Positions 6,192 through 13,979 of a stretch of 21,448 bases of DNA are shown in pieces. This DNA is from Nitratifractor sp. GTDB lineage: Bacteria > Campylobacterota > Campylobacteria > Campylobacterales > Sulfurovaceae. The stretch lies in NCBI GenBank assembly GCA_015490055.1, contig WFYP01000174.1:1-21448 (forward strand), in the 5' to 3' direction. The translations under genes and the position numbers were made by a program. How positions within the stretch are numbered: the first letter of the stretch is position 1; each line of letters opens with the position of its first letter. The notes below the pieces were generated by a model, which did not search any database, was not told the DNA's origin, and worked only from the letters and a program-made list of their open reading frames with translations.

Positions 6192-7505
6192 CTACTTTAA
6201 CCCTCTAATTTGGTATGTAATATCACCAGCACCAAAGGCGACTACTAAGCCATCTTTGTATTTGCGAATAACACCCTCTTCGCCATATATATAGACTTTG
6301 CTATCTTTTCTAGTAACTCTGTCTGCCATAATTAGCGGATATCTGCTAAATGCACCCTTTAGGTCAATATCTACCTTTAGCTCACCAGCTGCCCAGATAG
6401 GTAGAATTGTAAGTTCATCTACACCCTCGAAGCACTCTACAAAGCCAGATAGATTATCAATAGTACGGCTATATTTGTGCGGTTGCCAAATTGCGTAAAT
6501 CTTTTTTATATCTAGTAATTTTGCATACTCTTTTATCGACTCTAGTGTTGCTTTTATCTCTGTTGGATGGTGTCCGTAATCATCTATTACTACCATTCCA
6601 TTGTTCTGAACAACATCAAAACGCTTTTTAATGCCTTTGTATTTAAGCAAATTATCTCTAATACTCTCAACATCAAGCCCAAGCTCAAGAGCTGCTAATA
6701 TTGCCAAAGAGGCATCTATTGCGATATGAAATCCTAAACCAAATACATCGAATTCGCCATAATCTTTTAGCTTAAATCTTGTATGTGGAATTTTATCTAT
6801 TAATATATACTCTACATCGCTAATATCTTTAGATGGGTAGAGATATATATTTTTCAAGTCATTTTGCTTAGCTAAAAACTCATCTTCGCCATTAAGTACA
6901 CGAATTTTTGCCAACTCTAAAAAGTCTCGGTACGCTTGATAAAAACGGCTCTCGTCGTACTCATAATACTCCATATGCTCAGGCTCAACATTTGTTACAA
7001 TCGCTAAGTATGGGTTAGAGTTTAAAAAACTAGCATCGCTCTCATCAGCCTCAAAAACAACATCGCTACAATCGTGCGTACGAACATTAGAGCCAAACTC
7101 TTTACTAATTGCTCCAATTAAAGCGTTGCTCTCTTGCATTATAGAAGCCAATATTGCAGAAGTTGTACTCTTACCATGTGCTCCTGCAACGCCAAATACT
7201 CTACTATCTTTAAGTATAAATTTAAGAGCCTCTTTTCGTGAGAGTAGTTCAATACCTAACTCTTTAGCTCTCTTGTACTCAGGGTTATTTGGGCGAATTA
7301 CAGCAGAGTGAATAACCATATCTGCACCCTCAACAGCATTTTCATGATGCGGTATTGTAATCTGTGCACCATAATTTATAGCTAAATCATCTGTTATCTC
7401 ACTTTTAGATATATCACTACCACTTATCTTAATCCCTTGCCCCGCCAAAAACTTAGCAAGTGCTGATAAACCTATTCCACCAATTCCAATAAAATGTATA
7501 TGCAT
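6192..7505 (-). CDS. murC: UDP-N-acetylmuramate--L-alanine ligase MurC
   Basis: MurC adds L-alanine to UDP-N-acetylmuramate with ATP, the first amino-acid step of peptidoglycan precursor synthesis in the cytoplasm. The N-terminal dinucleotide-like motif HFIGIGGIGLSALA (4-17) is diagnostic for MurC. The ATP-binding loop GAHGKSTT is at 108-115, and FEADESDASF, VVIDDYGHHPTEI and WQPHKYSRT follow in the central and C-terminal domains. At 437 residues it is somewhat short of the E. coli enzyme, as usual in this phylum. AAGGA precedes the ATG. Upstream on the same strand lies the 200-residue hypothetical, separated by a repeat-filled spacer. Confidence 0.96.
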   Translation of the reverse strand: MHIHFIGIGGIGLSALAKFLAGQGIKISGSDISKSEITDDLAINYGAQITIPHHENAVEGADMVIHSAVIRPNNPEYKRAKELGIELLSRKEALKFILKDSRVFGVAGAHGKSTTSAILASIMQESNALIGAISKEFGSNVRTHDCSDVVFEADESDASFLNSNPYLAIVTNVEPEHMEYYEYDESRFYQAYRDFLELAKIRVLNGEDEFLAKQNDLKNIYLYPSKDISDVEYILIDKIPHTRFKLKDYGEFDVFGLGFHIAIDASLAILAALELGLDVESIRDNLLKYKGIKKRFDVVQNNGMVVIDDYGHHPTEIKATLESIKEYAKLLDIKKIYAIWQPHKYSRTIDNLSGFVECFEGVDELTILPIWAAGELKVDIDLKGAFSRYPLIMADRVTRKDSKVYIYGEEGVIRKYKDGLVVAFGAGDITYQIRGLK

Positions 7506-7521
7506 CTGTTTCCTTTTTTCA

Positions 7522-7668
7522 AAAGGAGCTTAGAGCTTAGTACCAAGAGCTTAGAGCTAATTGTGCGACTTCGTCGCATTTTAAATAATAATGTGGCAAA
7601 GCCTCATTAAAAAAAGCGAAGCTACCTTGTTAGCTCTATGCTCTACGCTCTTAGCTCTAAGCTCCTTT
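7522..7668. repeat. Inverted pair of GCTCT heptamer arrays flanking two hairpins
   Basis: Two 39-bp arms (7522-7560 and 7630-7668) are inverted repeats with about 33 of 39 positions matching. Each arm is 7-periodic. The right arm on the plus strand is five units of two variable bases plus GCTCT (TAGCTCT, ATGCTCT, ACGCTCT, TAGCTCT, AAGCTCC). Between the arms lie the hairpins TGCGACTTCGTCGCA (7564-7578) and AATGTGGCAAAGCCTCATT (7590-7608). The right arm supplies the last three sense codons and the stop codon of the upstream hypothetical gene. The whole fills the spacer before murC. Confidence 0.75.
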
Positions 7669-8259
7669 CCTGGCTTGTTCCAGCTTTTGAAGTCTCTCTT
7701 CAAGCTTAGCAACTTCATCTTTCATCATTACAAGTAAAATATCTACAGGCTGTACAAAGTCTGTAATAAATACGCTCATAGGGTCGTTATAATCTATATC
7801 ATCAACTTTTGTTAATTTACTCATAAAATCATCAAAACTATACCCTTTGCCAACTGCGGCAGCGTGAAGCATAAGGGCATCTTTTAACTCTTCGTTATTA
7901 ATTAAGTAATTAAGTGCTAAAAATAGCTCTTGTGCAGCTTTTTTATCGTTAGAGCTATATCTCTCAATTCCATGCTCATAAATTGCACGAGCCGCTGAGT
8001 ACTCATCTGGATTACTTAAATCCAACTCTCCACCCTCGGCAATTTTGCTAGATACAATTTCGAATGCATCATTTACAACACGCTGAAATAGCTCGTTTAT
8101 CTCATCTTCATTAGCCTGCAAAGCTAACTTTGTATCTAAAAGCTGATAAACCTTAGCCAAAGATTTAGTAGTAGCAACCTCCTCTTCTAACTTTTTTAAA
8201 TTCTCTTGAAACTCTTTATCGTTCTTTAAAGCCTCTATATCAATCTCTTCATTGCTCAT
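7657..8259 (-). CDS. Conserved hypothetical acidic helical protein
   Basis: I do not recognise a named family for this 200-residue protein. It is acidic, appears almost wholly helical, and has no signal peptide or membrane segment, so it is probably cytosolic. The N-terminal region (5-45) and the C-terminal tail (KDEVAKLEERLQKLEQAR) look coiled-coil forming. The middle has alternating helices around YEHGIERYSSNDKKAAQELF. AAGGGA precedes the ATG. It is read toward murC and may be co-transcribed with it. The terminal codons AAA GGA GCT TAG are part of the heptamer repeat, so the native C-terminus may have been altered slightly. Confidence 0.75.
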   Translation of the reverse strand: MSNEEIDIEALKNDKEFQENLKKLEEEVATTKSLAKVYQLLDTKLALQANEDEINELFQRVVNDAFEIVSSKIAEGGELDLSNPDEYSAARAIYEHGIERYSSNDKKAAQELFLALNYLINNEELKDALMLHAAAVGKGYSFDDFMSKLTKVDDIDYNDPMSVFITDFVQPVDILLVMMKDEVAKLEERLQKLEQARKGA

Positions 8260-8394
8260 TAATATCCCTTTATAAATCGTTACAAAATTTTACCAATATT
8301 TTTTGAATATATAGCTAATTATTAGAAAATGAAAGCATAAGAGAAGAGTTTAATTATCAAAAGCTCAAAAAGTTTAATATTTTTATTATTTTAT

Positions 8395-8412
8395 AGTAAA
8401 ATATATTTTACT
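8395..8412. promoter_or_regulatory. Operator-like palindrome 1 upstream of the methyltransferase gene
   Basis: AGTAAAATATATTTTACT is a perfect 18-bp palindrome. It overlaps candidate -10 sequences (TATAGT at 8392-8397 and TAAAAT at 8397-8402). It is the first of two similar sites and lies 56 bases before the ATG. Confidence 0.55.
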
Positions 8413-8428
8413 TAGATAGATATTTATC

Positions 8429-8444
8429 GTAAAATCTAATTTAC
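8429..8444. promoter_or_regulatory. Operator-like palindrome 2 upstream of the methyltransferase gene
   Basis: GTAAAATCTAATTTAC matches the core of palindrome 1 (8396-8411) at 14 of 16 positions and is itself an imperfect palindrome. The 33-bp centre-to-centre distance is about three helical turns, so both sites face the same side of DNA. It contains TAAAAT, a possible -10 box. Confidence 0.5.
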
Positions 8445-8467
8445 TAATTAAAACTTAAAGGAGTAGC

Positions 8468-9544
8468 ATGAGTGAAACACAACAGTTAATTAATAATCTA
8501 TTAAATCATTCTACTTCTTATAGCTCTATTGAACTCTTTGCAGGAGCAGGTGGTATGGCTCTTGGCATGGAGAGAGCAGGGATAAAACATCTGCTTTTAA
8601 ATGAAATAGATAAATATGCAGTCGAAACTTTACGAAAAAACCGCCCAGAGTGGAATGTAATCCATGATGATGTAGCCAAAATAGACTTTACACCATACAG
8701 AGGTATAGATATTTTAACAGGTGGTTTCCCCTGTCAGGCTTTCTCTTATGCAGGTAAAAAAAGAGGTTTAGAAGATACTAGAGGAACACTATTTTATGAA
8801 TTTGCAAGGGCTTTAAAAGAGTCAAAACCAAAAGTTTTTCTAGCCGAAAATGTAAAAGGTCTCAAAAGCCATGATCGTGGACGAACACTAGAGACTATGG
8901 TAGAGGTTTTTAAATCTATGGGTTATGAAGTTTTAGAGCCAAAAGTACTAAAAGCCATACACTATAATGTACCACAAAAGAGAGAGAGACTATTTATTGT
9001 GGGTATTAAAAAAGAGTATGACTCAAAAGTAACTTTTCAATGGCCCAAGCCAAGCAATAAAGTTTATACCCTAAGAGATGCCCTTTGCAAGGGTGAGCTT
9101 TATGACTGTGATGTTCCAACTTCCATTGGACAAGTTTATCCTGAAAAGAAAAAAAGAGTTTTAGATTTGGTTCCAGCAGGTGGATATTGGCGTGATTTGC
9201 CTCTTGAAATTCAAAAAGAGTATATGATGAAAAGCTTCTATCTTGGTGGAGGTAAAACGGGAATTGCAAGAAGAATTGCTTGGGACGAGCCTTCACTTAC
9301 ACTAACTTGTTCACCTGCTCAAAAGCAGACAGAGCGTTGTCACCCTGATGAAACACGACCATTTACAGTAAGAGAGTATGCACGAATTCAAACCTTTCCA
9401 GATGATTGGGAGTTTGTAGGTTCTATGACTAATCAATACAAACAGATTGGAAATGCTGTTCCCGTAAATTTAGCTTTTGCTATGGGTAAATCACTTGTAG
9501 CTTTATTAGATAAAATTAAAAAGGTAGAAAATGAAAAATTATAA
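8468..9544 (+). CDS. DNA (cytosine-5) methyltransferase, Type II, probable GGNCC specificity
   Basis: The enzyme transfers a methyl group from S-adenosylmethionine to C5 of cytosine. Motifs appear in order: I (ELFAGAGG, 22-29), IV (GGFPCQAFS with catalytic Cys89), VI (ENVKGL, 127-132), VIII (PQKRERLFIVG, 169-179), then a target-recognition region (about 190-290) and motif X (QIGNAVPVNLA). The CSPAQKQTERCHPDETRPF stretch resembles, from memory, methyltransferases of the Sau96I/Eco47II group, which recognise GGNCC. At 358 residues it is a complete enzyme without an N-terminal regulatory domain. GGAG precedes the ATG. The endonuclease gene overlaps its 3' end by 14 bases. Confidence 0.93.
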   Translation: MSETQQLINNLLNHSTSYSSIELFAGAGGMALGMERAGIKHLLLNEIDKYAVETLRKNRPEWNVIHDDVAKIDFTPYRGIDILTGGFPCQAFSYAGKKRGLEDTRGTLFYEFARALKESKPKVFLAENVKGLKSHDRGRTLETMVEVFKSMGYEVLEPKVLKAIHYNVPQKRERLFIVGIKKEYDSKVTFQWPKPSNKVYTLRDALCKGELYDCDVPTSIGQVYPEKKKRVLDLVPAGGYWRDLPLEIQKEYMMKSFYLGGGKTGIARRIAWDEPSLTLTCSPAQKQTERCHPDETRPFTVREYARIQTFPDDWEFVGSMTNQYKQIGNAVPVNLAFAMGKSLVALLDKIKKVENEKL

Positions 9545-10274
9545 TCTCGGCTTTATTTCAGATAAAGACCTTTTTAATCATGTTAAAGAGACGGTAGAGA
9601 AATACCGTTTTAAAATTGACCTTAAGAAATTTAATAAAAATTTAATCGACCCAATAAAGCTAACTTTTGACAGTAAAATTTACAATAAAAGCATTAAAGA
9701 GATTATAGAGTCTGAAATTATTCGTCAAATGGATAAATCCAATACTAACCATATCGGCTATTTTCATCAAAATATTTTTAAATATATCAATAAAAATTGG
9801 ATTGTTCCAAAAGAGGGATTTGATTTAATAAACGAAACCGAAAAAATATATGTAGAGATGAAAAATAAGCATAACACTATGAATTCCTCATCTTCCCAAA
9901 AAACTTATATTAAAATGCAAGGAGTGCTTTTAAAAGATGCTCAAAACAGATGTTTCTTGGTTGAAGTGATTGCAAAAAAGAGTCAAAATATACCTTGGAA
10001 GATATCGCTAGATGGCACACCTCATGAGCATGAATATATCCGTAGAGTCTCGATTGATAAATTTTATGAAATAGTTACAGGCGAGCGTGATAGTTTTAAA
10101 AAGTTATGCGAAGCACTACCTAAAGTTTTAGATGATGTAATAGCTTCTGGTTCAAAAGAGACTCTTGAAAACTCTGTTTTTGAAGAATTAAGTAAACTCT
10201 CCCCTAATCTTCTTAAGAGTCTCTATTTGCTATCATTTAGTAAATATGACGGCTTTGAAGATTTTGAGATTTAA
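9531..10274 (+). CDS. Type II restriction endonuclease, Eco47II/Sau96I-like
   Basis: This 247-residue protein resembles the Eco47II restriction endonuclease family (GGNCC). Telling stretches are NLIDPIKLTFD (37-47), the DKSNTNHIGYFHQNIFKYI block and KNKHNTMNSSSSQKTY. A PD-(D/E)xK-type active site can be proposed as Asp98 (EGFDL) with Glu109 and Lys111 (VEMKNK). RRVSIDKFYEIVTG is another family hallmark. The gene begins inside the methyltransferase gene, so protection is made first. A GGNCC assignment rests on remembered family resemblance and would fit the methyltransferase. No controller or vsr gene is present. Confidence 0.88.
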   Translation: MKNYNLGFISDKDLFNHVKETVEKYRFKIDLKKFNKNLIDPIKLTFDSKIYNKSIKEIIESEIIRQMDKSNTNHIGYFHQNIFKYINKNWIVPKEGFDLINETEKIYVEMKNKHNTMNSSSSQKTYIKMQGVLLKDAQNRCFLVEVIAKKSQNIPWKISLDGTPHEHEYIRRVSIDKFYEIVTGERDSFKKLCEALPKVLDDVIASGSKETLENSVFEELSKLSPNLLKSLYLLSFSKYDGFEDFEI

Positions 10275-10304
10275 AAATATAATCTATTTTAGGAAGAGGT
10301 GCTT

Positions 10305-11435
10305 TTAATCCCACTCCTTTAAAAACTTAGCCACCCTTTGCAGTGCCTCTTTGGTAACTTTTGGCTCATAAACTAAAGCTAGTCTCCAGTAGCCAATTCC
10401 TGCACCCTCTCTGCCTAAAAACTCGCCTGGGAGTACTTTTACATTGTACTGTTCGTATAGTTTTTTAGCTGCGTTTAGGGCGTCTTTTACTTCCATCCAT
10501 ACGTAGAATGTGCTATCTGGCATATCTACGCCTAAAATTTCACTTGCTAGCTCTAAGTTTTGTTTGTAAATTGCTCTAAATGGTTCAACATGTTTTTGGT
10601 CTGCCCAAGCTACTGTGGCTGCATGTTGCAGTGGTAGTGGTGATGCACAGCCTACATAGGTTCTGTATTTTAAATACTCTTTTAAAATATCTTTATCGCC
10701 TGCTATAAAGCCACTTCTAAGCCCTGGTGCAGATGAGCGTTTAGAGATAGAGTTTACTGTTAAAATATTTTTAAATTCGCTATTTACAGCTTCGATAGAA
10801 GCATTTAGTATCGAAGGTATTGGCTCGTTGAAGTAAAGGTCTATGTAGCATTCGTCATTTAATAGTACAAAATCTAACTCTAGTGCCAACTCTACCCACT
10901 GCTTTAACTCTTCTAAACTCATTGTACTTGCAGTTGGATTGCTTGGGTTGTTTAGAATAACCAAATCTACATCTTTTAAAGCATCTCTATCTATTTGAGG
11001 TTTAAAGCCACTCTCTTTATTTAAATTTAAATATACAACCTCTGCCCCACTAGCGATTGCAGCACCTTCGTAAATTTGATAAAATGGGTTTACATATGCA
11101 ACTTTTGGACTCTTTTTGTCGCTTAAAAAGAATTGTGGAAAGTTAAAAAGCAACTCTCTTGTACCAAATGTTGGGATTAACTGGTTTAATTCTAAATTTA
11201 GCCCAAATCTCTGCTTTAAGTAACTTAATTGAGCCTCTTTTAACTCTATCTCTCCAGCTGTTTTTGGGTATTTATTTAGTAAATCGATATTTTCTATTAA
11301 AGCATCTTTAATAAATTTAGGAGTCTCAAACTGTGGCTCTCCTATTGTTAAACTTACTGGGCTAAACTCTTCGTTTAGAGTAATACCAGCTAATAATTCA
11401 TTTAATTTTTCGAATGGATATTTTTTGAAATTCAA
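10305..11435 (-). CDS. dapC: Class I/II aminotransferase, probable succinyldiaminopimelate transaminase
   Basis: This 376-residue enzyme is PLP-dependent, fold type I. Visible features are the N-terminal YPFEKLNELLAGI and SLTIGEPQFETP, the NNPSNPTAS loop (163-171), the cofactor-contacting NDECYIDLYF, and the Schiff-base Lys232 in SISKRSSAPGLRSGF. Campylobacterota homologues are usually annotated as DapC, the aminotransferase of the succinylase branch of lysine/meso-diaminopimelate synthesis; substrate specificity is inferred. The start is TTG at 11433-11435, with AAAGGA six bases upstream. The restriction-modification pair now separates it from the hypothetical-murC unit on the same strand. 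Confidence 0.8.
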   Translation of the reverse strand: MNFKKYPFEKLNELLAGITLNEEFSPVSLTIGEPQFETPKFIKDALIENIDLLNKYPKTAGEIELKEAQLSYLKQRFGLNLELNQLIPTFGTRELLFNFPQFFLSDKKSPKVAYVNPFYQIYEGAAIASGAEVVYLNLNKESGFKPQIDRDALKDVDLVILNNPSNPTASTMSLEELKQWVELALELDFVLLNDECYIDLYFNEPIPSILNASIEAVNSEFKNILTVNSISKRSSAPGLRSGFIAGDKDILKEYLKYRTYVGCASPLPLQHAATVAWADQKHVEPFRAIYKQNLELASEILGVDMPDSTFYVWMEVKDALNAAKKLYEQYNVKVLPGEFLGREGAGIGYWRLALVYEPKVTKEALQRVAKFLKEWD

Positions 11436-11500
11436 AGTTGTTCCTTTGGTAATTTGTATATTTACGCCTTATTAGGAGTTTTTATAGTTATTTAAATTAG

Positions 11501-11527
11501 CGGTCAGACACACAGGTCTGCCCCTAC
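11501..11527 (-). repeat. GTAGGG-family palindrome downstream of dacB
   Basis: On the minus strand the unit starts GTAGGGGCAGACC and forms a stem GGCAGAC / GTCTGAC (one mismatch) around CTGTGT. Compared with the units at 20301 and 20378, the core GACCTGTGTGTC is kept while three bases on each side of the stem have changed, mostly together. Its first seven bases, GTAGGGG, are also the last unit of the adjoining heptamer array. A short downstream stretch, CTAATTTAAAT, resembles that after the 20301 unit (TTAGTTTAAAT). Confidence 0.75.
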
Positions 11528-11569
11528 ATCCCACACCCAATATCCTAAATCCTATATCCTATAACCTAA
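11521..11569 (-). repeat. Heptamer array after the dacB stop codon
   Basis: Seven in-phase 7-bp units run from 11569 to 11521 on the minus strand: TTAGGTT, ATAGGAT twice, TTAGGAT, ATTGGGT, GTGGGAT, GTAGGGG. The array starts six bases beyond the dacB stop, in coding-strand orientation, and merges in phase with the palindrome at 11501-11527. Confidence 0.8.
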
Positions 11570-11575
11570 AAAAGG

Positions 11576-12970
11576 CTATTGATTAACAAGCCAAGTGATA
11601 ATTTTGTTTTGTAAATCTCTTCCTAGCCAAATTTGAGCACCATTATAGAATATTGCAGTGTTGTATAATCTTCCGCTTTTGGCTTTTACAAAGCCTGCTA
11701 TATTTTTAGCTTTTTTTAGTGTTCCTGTTTTCATAAAGGCTCTGTTTACTACGATAGTATGTTTAAAGCGCTTATTAATTGTTCCATCTACCCCTGCAAT
11801 AGATAGTGCTTGTAGCCATCTATCTCCAAGAGTTTTATAAGCATCGTCCATTATTTTAATTGCTGTTGTTGCTTTAAGTCTTGACTCTCTACTTAAACCA
11901 CATCCATTTACAAAATGGTCGCCATTATCGAGTAATCCTCTTGAGCCTAAAATCTCTTTTATCGCTCTTTGCGATTTTGAAAGTGTCGCTGGGTAGCCAT
12001 ATTTTTTAGCACCTAAAATCAAAAAGATATGTCTAGCGTACAAATTATTACTCATCTTTAAAGTTTTAGATACAATTTGCAAAAGTGTTTTAGAGTAGTG
12101 AGTAAACATCAACTTAGCACCTTTAGGAGTCTTACTTAATACTAAATTTCCATTAAAATCTACGCCAGCTTTTTTTAAATATGTTTTAAATGAATAATAA
12201 AAACTAACATAAGGTTTAGATAAAACTCTACACAGTGTAATTGTTCTACATTTAGTAGATAATCTTCCGCCTAAATAAACATCTACAGCACCATTATCTT
12301 TTACAAATTTAACAGATGGCCAAGAGTTTTTACCTCTACATGCACCATTAACTGCTTTTATTCTATTTACTAATTTAAAGCCTTTATCTCCATATGCAGT
12401 AAATGCTTTTATTCCTTTAGATGTTGGAGTAATTTTAATTGTGCTTAAGTGGTCGTTATACATTAAAGCATCTGGCATTGCATTATATTCGCTTACATAA
12501 TTTCTATCAAATCCTGAGCTGATTTTTGTACTATTTTTAAAAAAGCTTCTATCTATTACTAAATTTCCGGTTATTTTTCTAATGCCATAACTTGCTATTT
12601 TATTTGCAAAAGCTTTAACATCCTTTGCTCTAAGTGTTGGGTCACCATAAGCTTTTACAATTATATTTCCATAGAGTGTGCCACTTTTTACTTTACCTGT
12701 ATAATAAATTTGAGTAGGCCATTTAAAATTTGTACCAAACTCTAAAAGTGCAGCATAAGTTGTAGCTATTTTTGCAACAGAGGCGGGAGTTCTTGCTATG
12801 TCTGGATTCAAGGAAGCAATTACTGTGTTTGTAGCTTTATCTTTAATAATTATGCTTAAAGTAGAAGGGTTAATTTTCTCTTTGTATATCATATCATTAA
12901 TAGATTGTGGCAGTGTCGCCAATAGCAACGAAACAAATGAAGTGAGTAAAATTAAATATTTATAAAACAC
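11576..12970 (-). CDS. dacB: D-alanyl-D-alanine carboxypeptidase/endopeptidase, PBP4 type
   Basis: This 464-residue periplasmic penicillin-binding protein of the S13 (DacB/PBP4) family trims or cleaves peptidoglycan peptides. A signal peptide occupies residues 1-19 (YLILLTSFVSLLLATLP). The three active-site motifs are SVAK (Ser64-Lys67), SNN (307-309) and KTG (414-416), with the large insertion between the first two that is typical of the family. The start is GTG at 12968-12970, with GGAG upstream. It lies 34 bases after secF on the same strand, probably as the last gene of the yajC-secD-secF unit. An in-phase heptamer array follows its stop. Confidence 0.93.
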   Translation of the reverse strand: MFYKYLILLTSFVSLLLATLPQSINDMIYKEKINPSTLSIIIKDKATNTVIASLNPDIARTPASVAKIATTYAALLEFGTNFKWPTQIYYTGKVKSGTLYGNIIVKAYGDPTLRAKDVKAFANKIASYGIRKITGNLVIDRSFFKNSTKISSGFDRNYVSEYNAMPDALMYNDHLSTIKITPTSKGIKAFTAYGDKGFKLVNRIKAVNGACRGKNSWPSVKFVKDNGAVDVYLGGRLSTKCRTITLCRVLSKPYVSFYYSFKTYLKKAGVDFNGNLVLSKTPKGAKLMFTHYSKTLLQIVSKTLKMSNNLYARHIFLILGAKKYGYPATLSKSQRAIKEILGSRGLLDNGDHFVNGCGLSRESRLKATTAIKIMDDAYKTLGDRWLQALSIAGVDGTINKRFKHTIVVNRAFMKTGTLKKAKNIAGFVKAKSGRLYNTAIFYNGAQIWLGRDLQNKIITWLVNQ

Positions 12971-13004
12971 TACTTATCTCCAGAGATATTGATTAAGCCA
13001 AAGC

Positions 13005-13979
13005 TTAAACAACACCTTGTTCAAATTGGTTTCTTAATTTCTCTTTTTCCATCTCTCGTTTTTTCTTTTCAGCTAATGCTTCTTTGTACCCTTTTACATC
13101 AAAACCTAACCACATAAGTATTGGAGAGGCAATAAAAATAGATGAGTATGTACCAACAACAACACCAACAAGTAGAGTAAAGCTAAAGCCTTTTAAAATC
13201 TCTCCACCAAATAGATATAACACAAAAACAACAAAGAATGTAGTTAATGATGTAAGAGTAGTTCTTGAGAGGGTTCTCGTAACAGAGTCATCGATAATTT
13301 CACCTAAATTAAAATTACTTTTCATCTTTACAATACCCTCTCTAATTCTATCGAATACAATAATTGTATCGTTTAAAGAGTATCCTAGAATTGTTAAAAT
13401 TGCAGCTAATATATCTAAGTTAAAAGGAACTTGAAATAGTGCAATAGCACCCATTGCTATAGATACATCGTGTACCAAAGCAATTACAGAAGCTAAAGCA
13501 AAACGCCATTCAAATCTAAATGTTAAGTAAATTAAAATACCTATAATTGCAAAAAGTGTTGCCTTAATTCCTTTTTCTCTTAGTTCGCCACCAATTTTAG
13601 GACCAACCATATCTACACGACGAATAACTAAATTGCCAGTTCCTTTTAAAAGTGTAGCAATCTCTTTACCTACATCTTTACCTACATTGCCAGATGAACT
13701 TTTTGTTCTAATTACAATCTCTTTATCGCTACCAAAATTTGTAACAGAGGCATTTTCATATTTTTTAACTGTAGATAATTTTGCTCTAATCTCTTTTAAT
13801 GGAGCTTTTTTATCATATTTAACTTGAATCAGTGTACCACCTGCAAAATCTATACCGTAATTAAAGCCTTTTGTAAAAATAATTGTCCAAGAAGCCAATA
13901 CTACTATTAGAGACAATAGACCAAAATATTTAGCCTTTGACATTAATGCAATAGGTTCTTTATATCTAAACAGTTCCAT
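13005..13979 (-). CDS. secF: Protein translocase subunit SecF
   Basis: This 324-residue inner-membrane protein works with SecD to pull proteins across using the proton-motive force. TM1 (about 17-35) is followed by the signature FNYGIDFAGGTLIQVKY, a periplasmic domain, and five clustered segments from about 135 to 295. The conserved GYSLNDTIIVFDRIRE and TTLTSLTTFFVVFVLYLFGG stretches are present. The C-terminus is a charged cytoplasmic tail (EKKKREMEKEKLR). Its ATG overlaps the secD stop by one base (TAATG), so translation is coupled and the two are made in matched amounts. Confidence 0.97.
   Translation of the reverse strand: MELFRYKEPIALMSKAKYFGLLSLIVVLASWTIIFTKGFNYGIDFAGGTLIQVKYDKKAPLKEIRAKLSTVKKYENASVTNFGSDKEIVIRTKSSSGNVGKDVGKEIATLLKGTGNLVIRRVDMVGPKIGGELREKGIKATLFAIIGILIYLTFRFEWRFALASVIALVHDVSIAMGAIALFQVPFNLDILAAILTILGYSLNDTIIVFDRIREGIVKMKSNFNLGEIIDDSVTRTLSRTTLTSLTTFFVVFVLYLFGGEILKGFSFTLLVGVVVGTYSSIFIASPILMWLGFDVKGYKEALAEKKKREMEKEKLRNQFEQGVV

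Noticed and set aside
6112..6498. Two short plus-strand frames over the murC 3' end
   Set aside because: They lie antisense to conserved murC codons and show low-complexity shadow composition.
9006..9296. Minus-strand 96-codon frame within the methyltransferase gene, considered as an antitoxin or controller
   Set aside because: It has no helix-turn-helix pattern or Shine-Dalgarno and runs opposite the conserved methyltransferase coding sequence.
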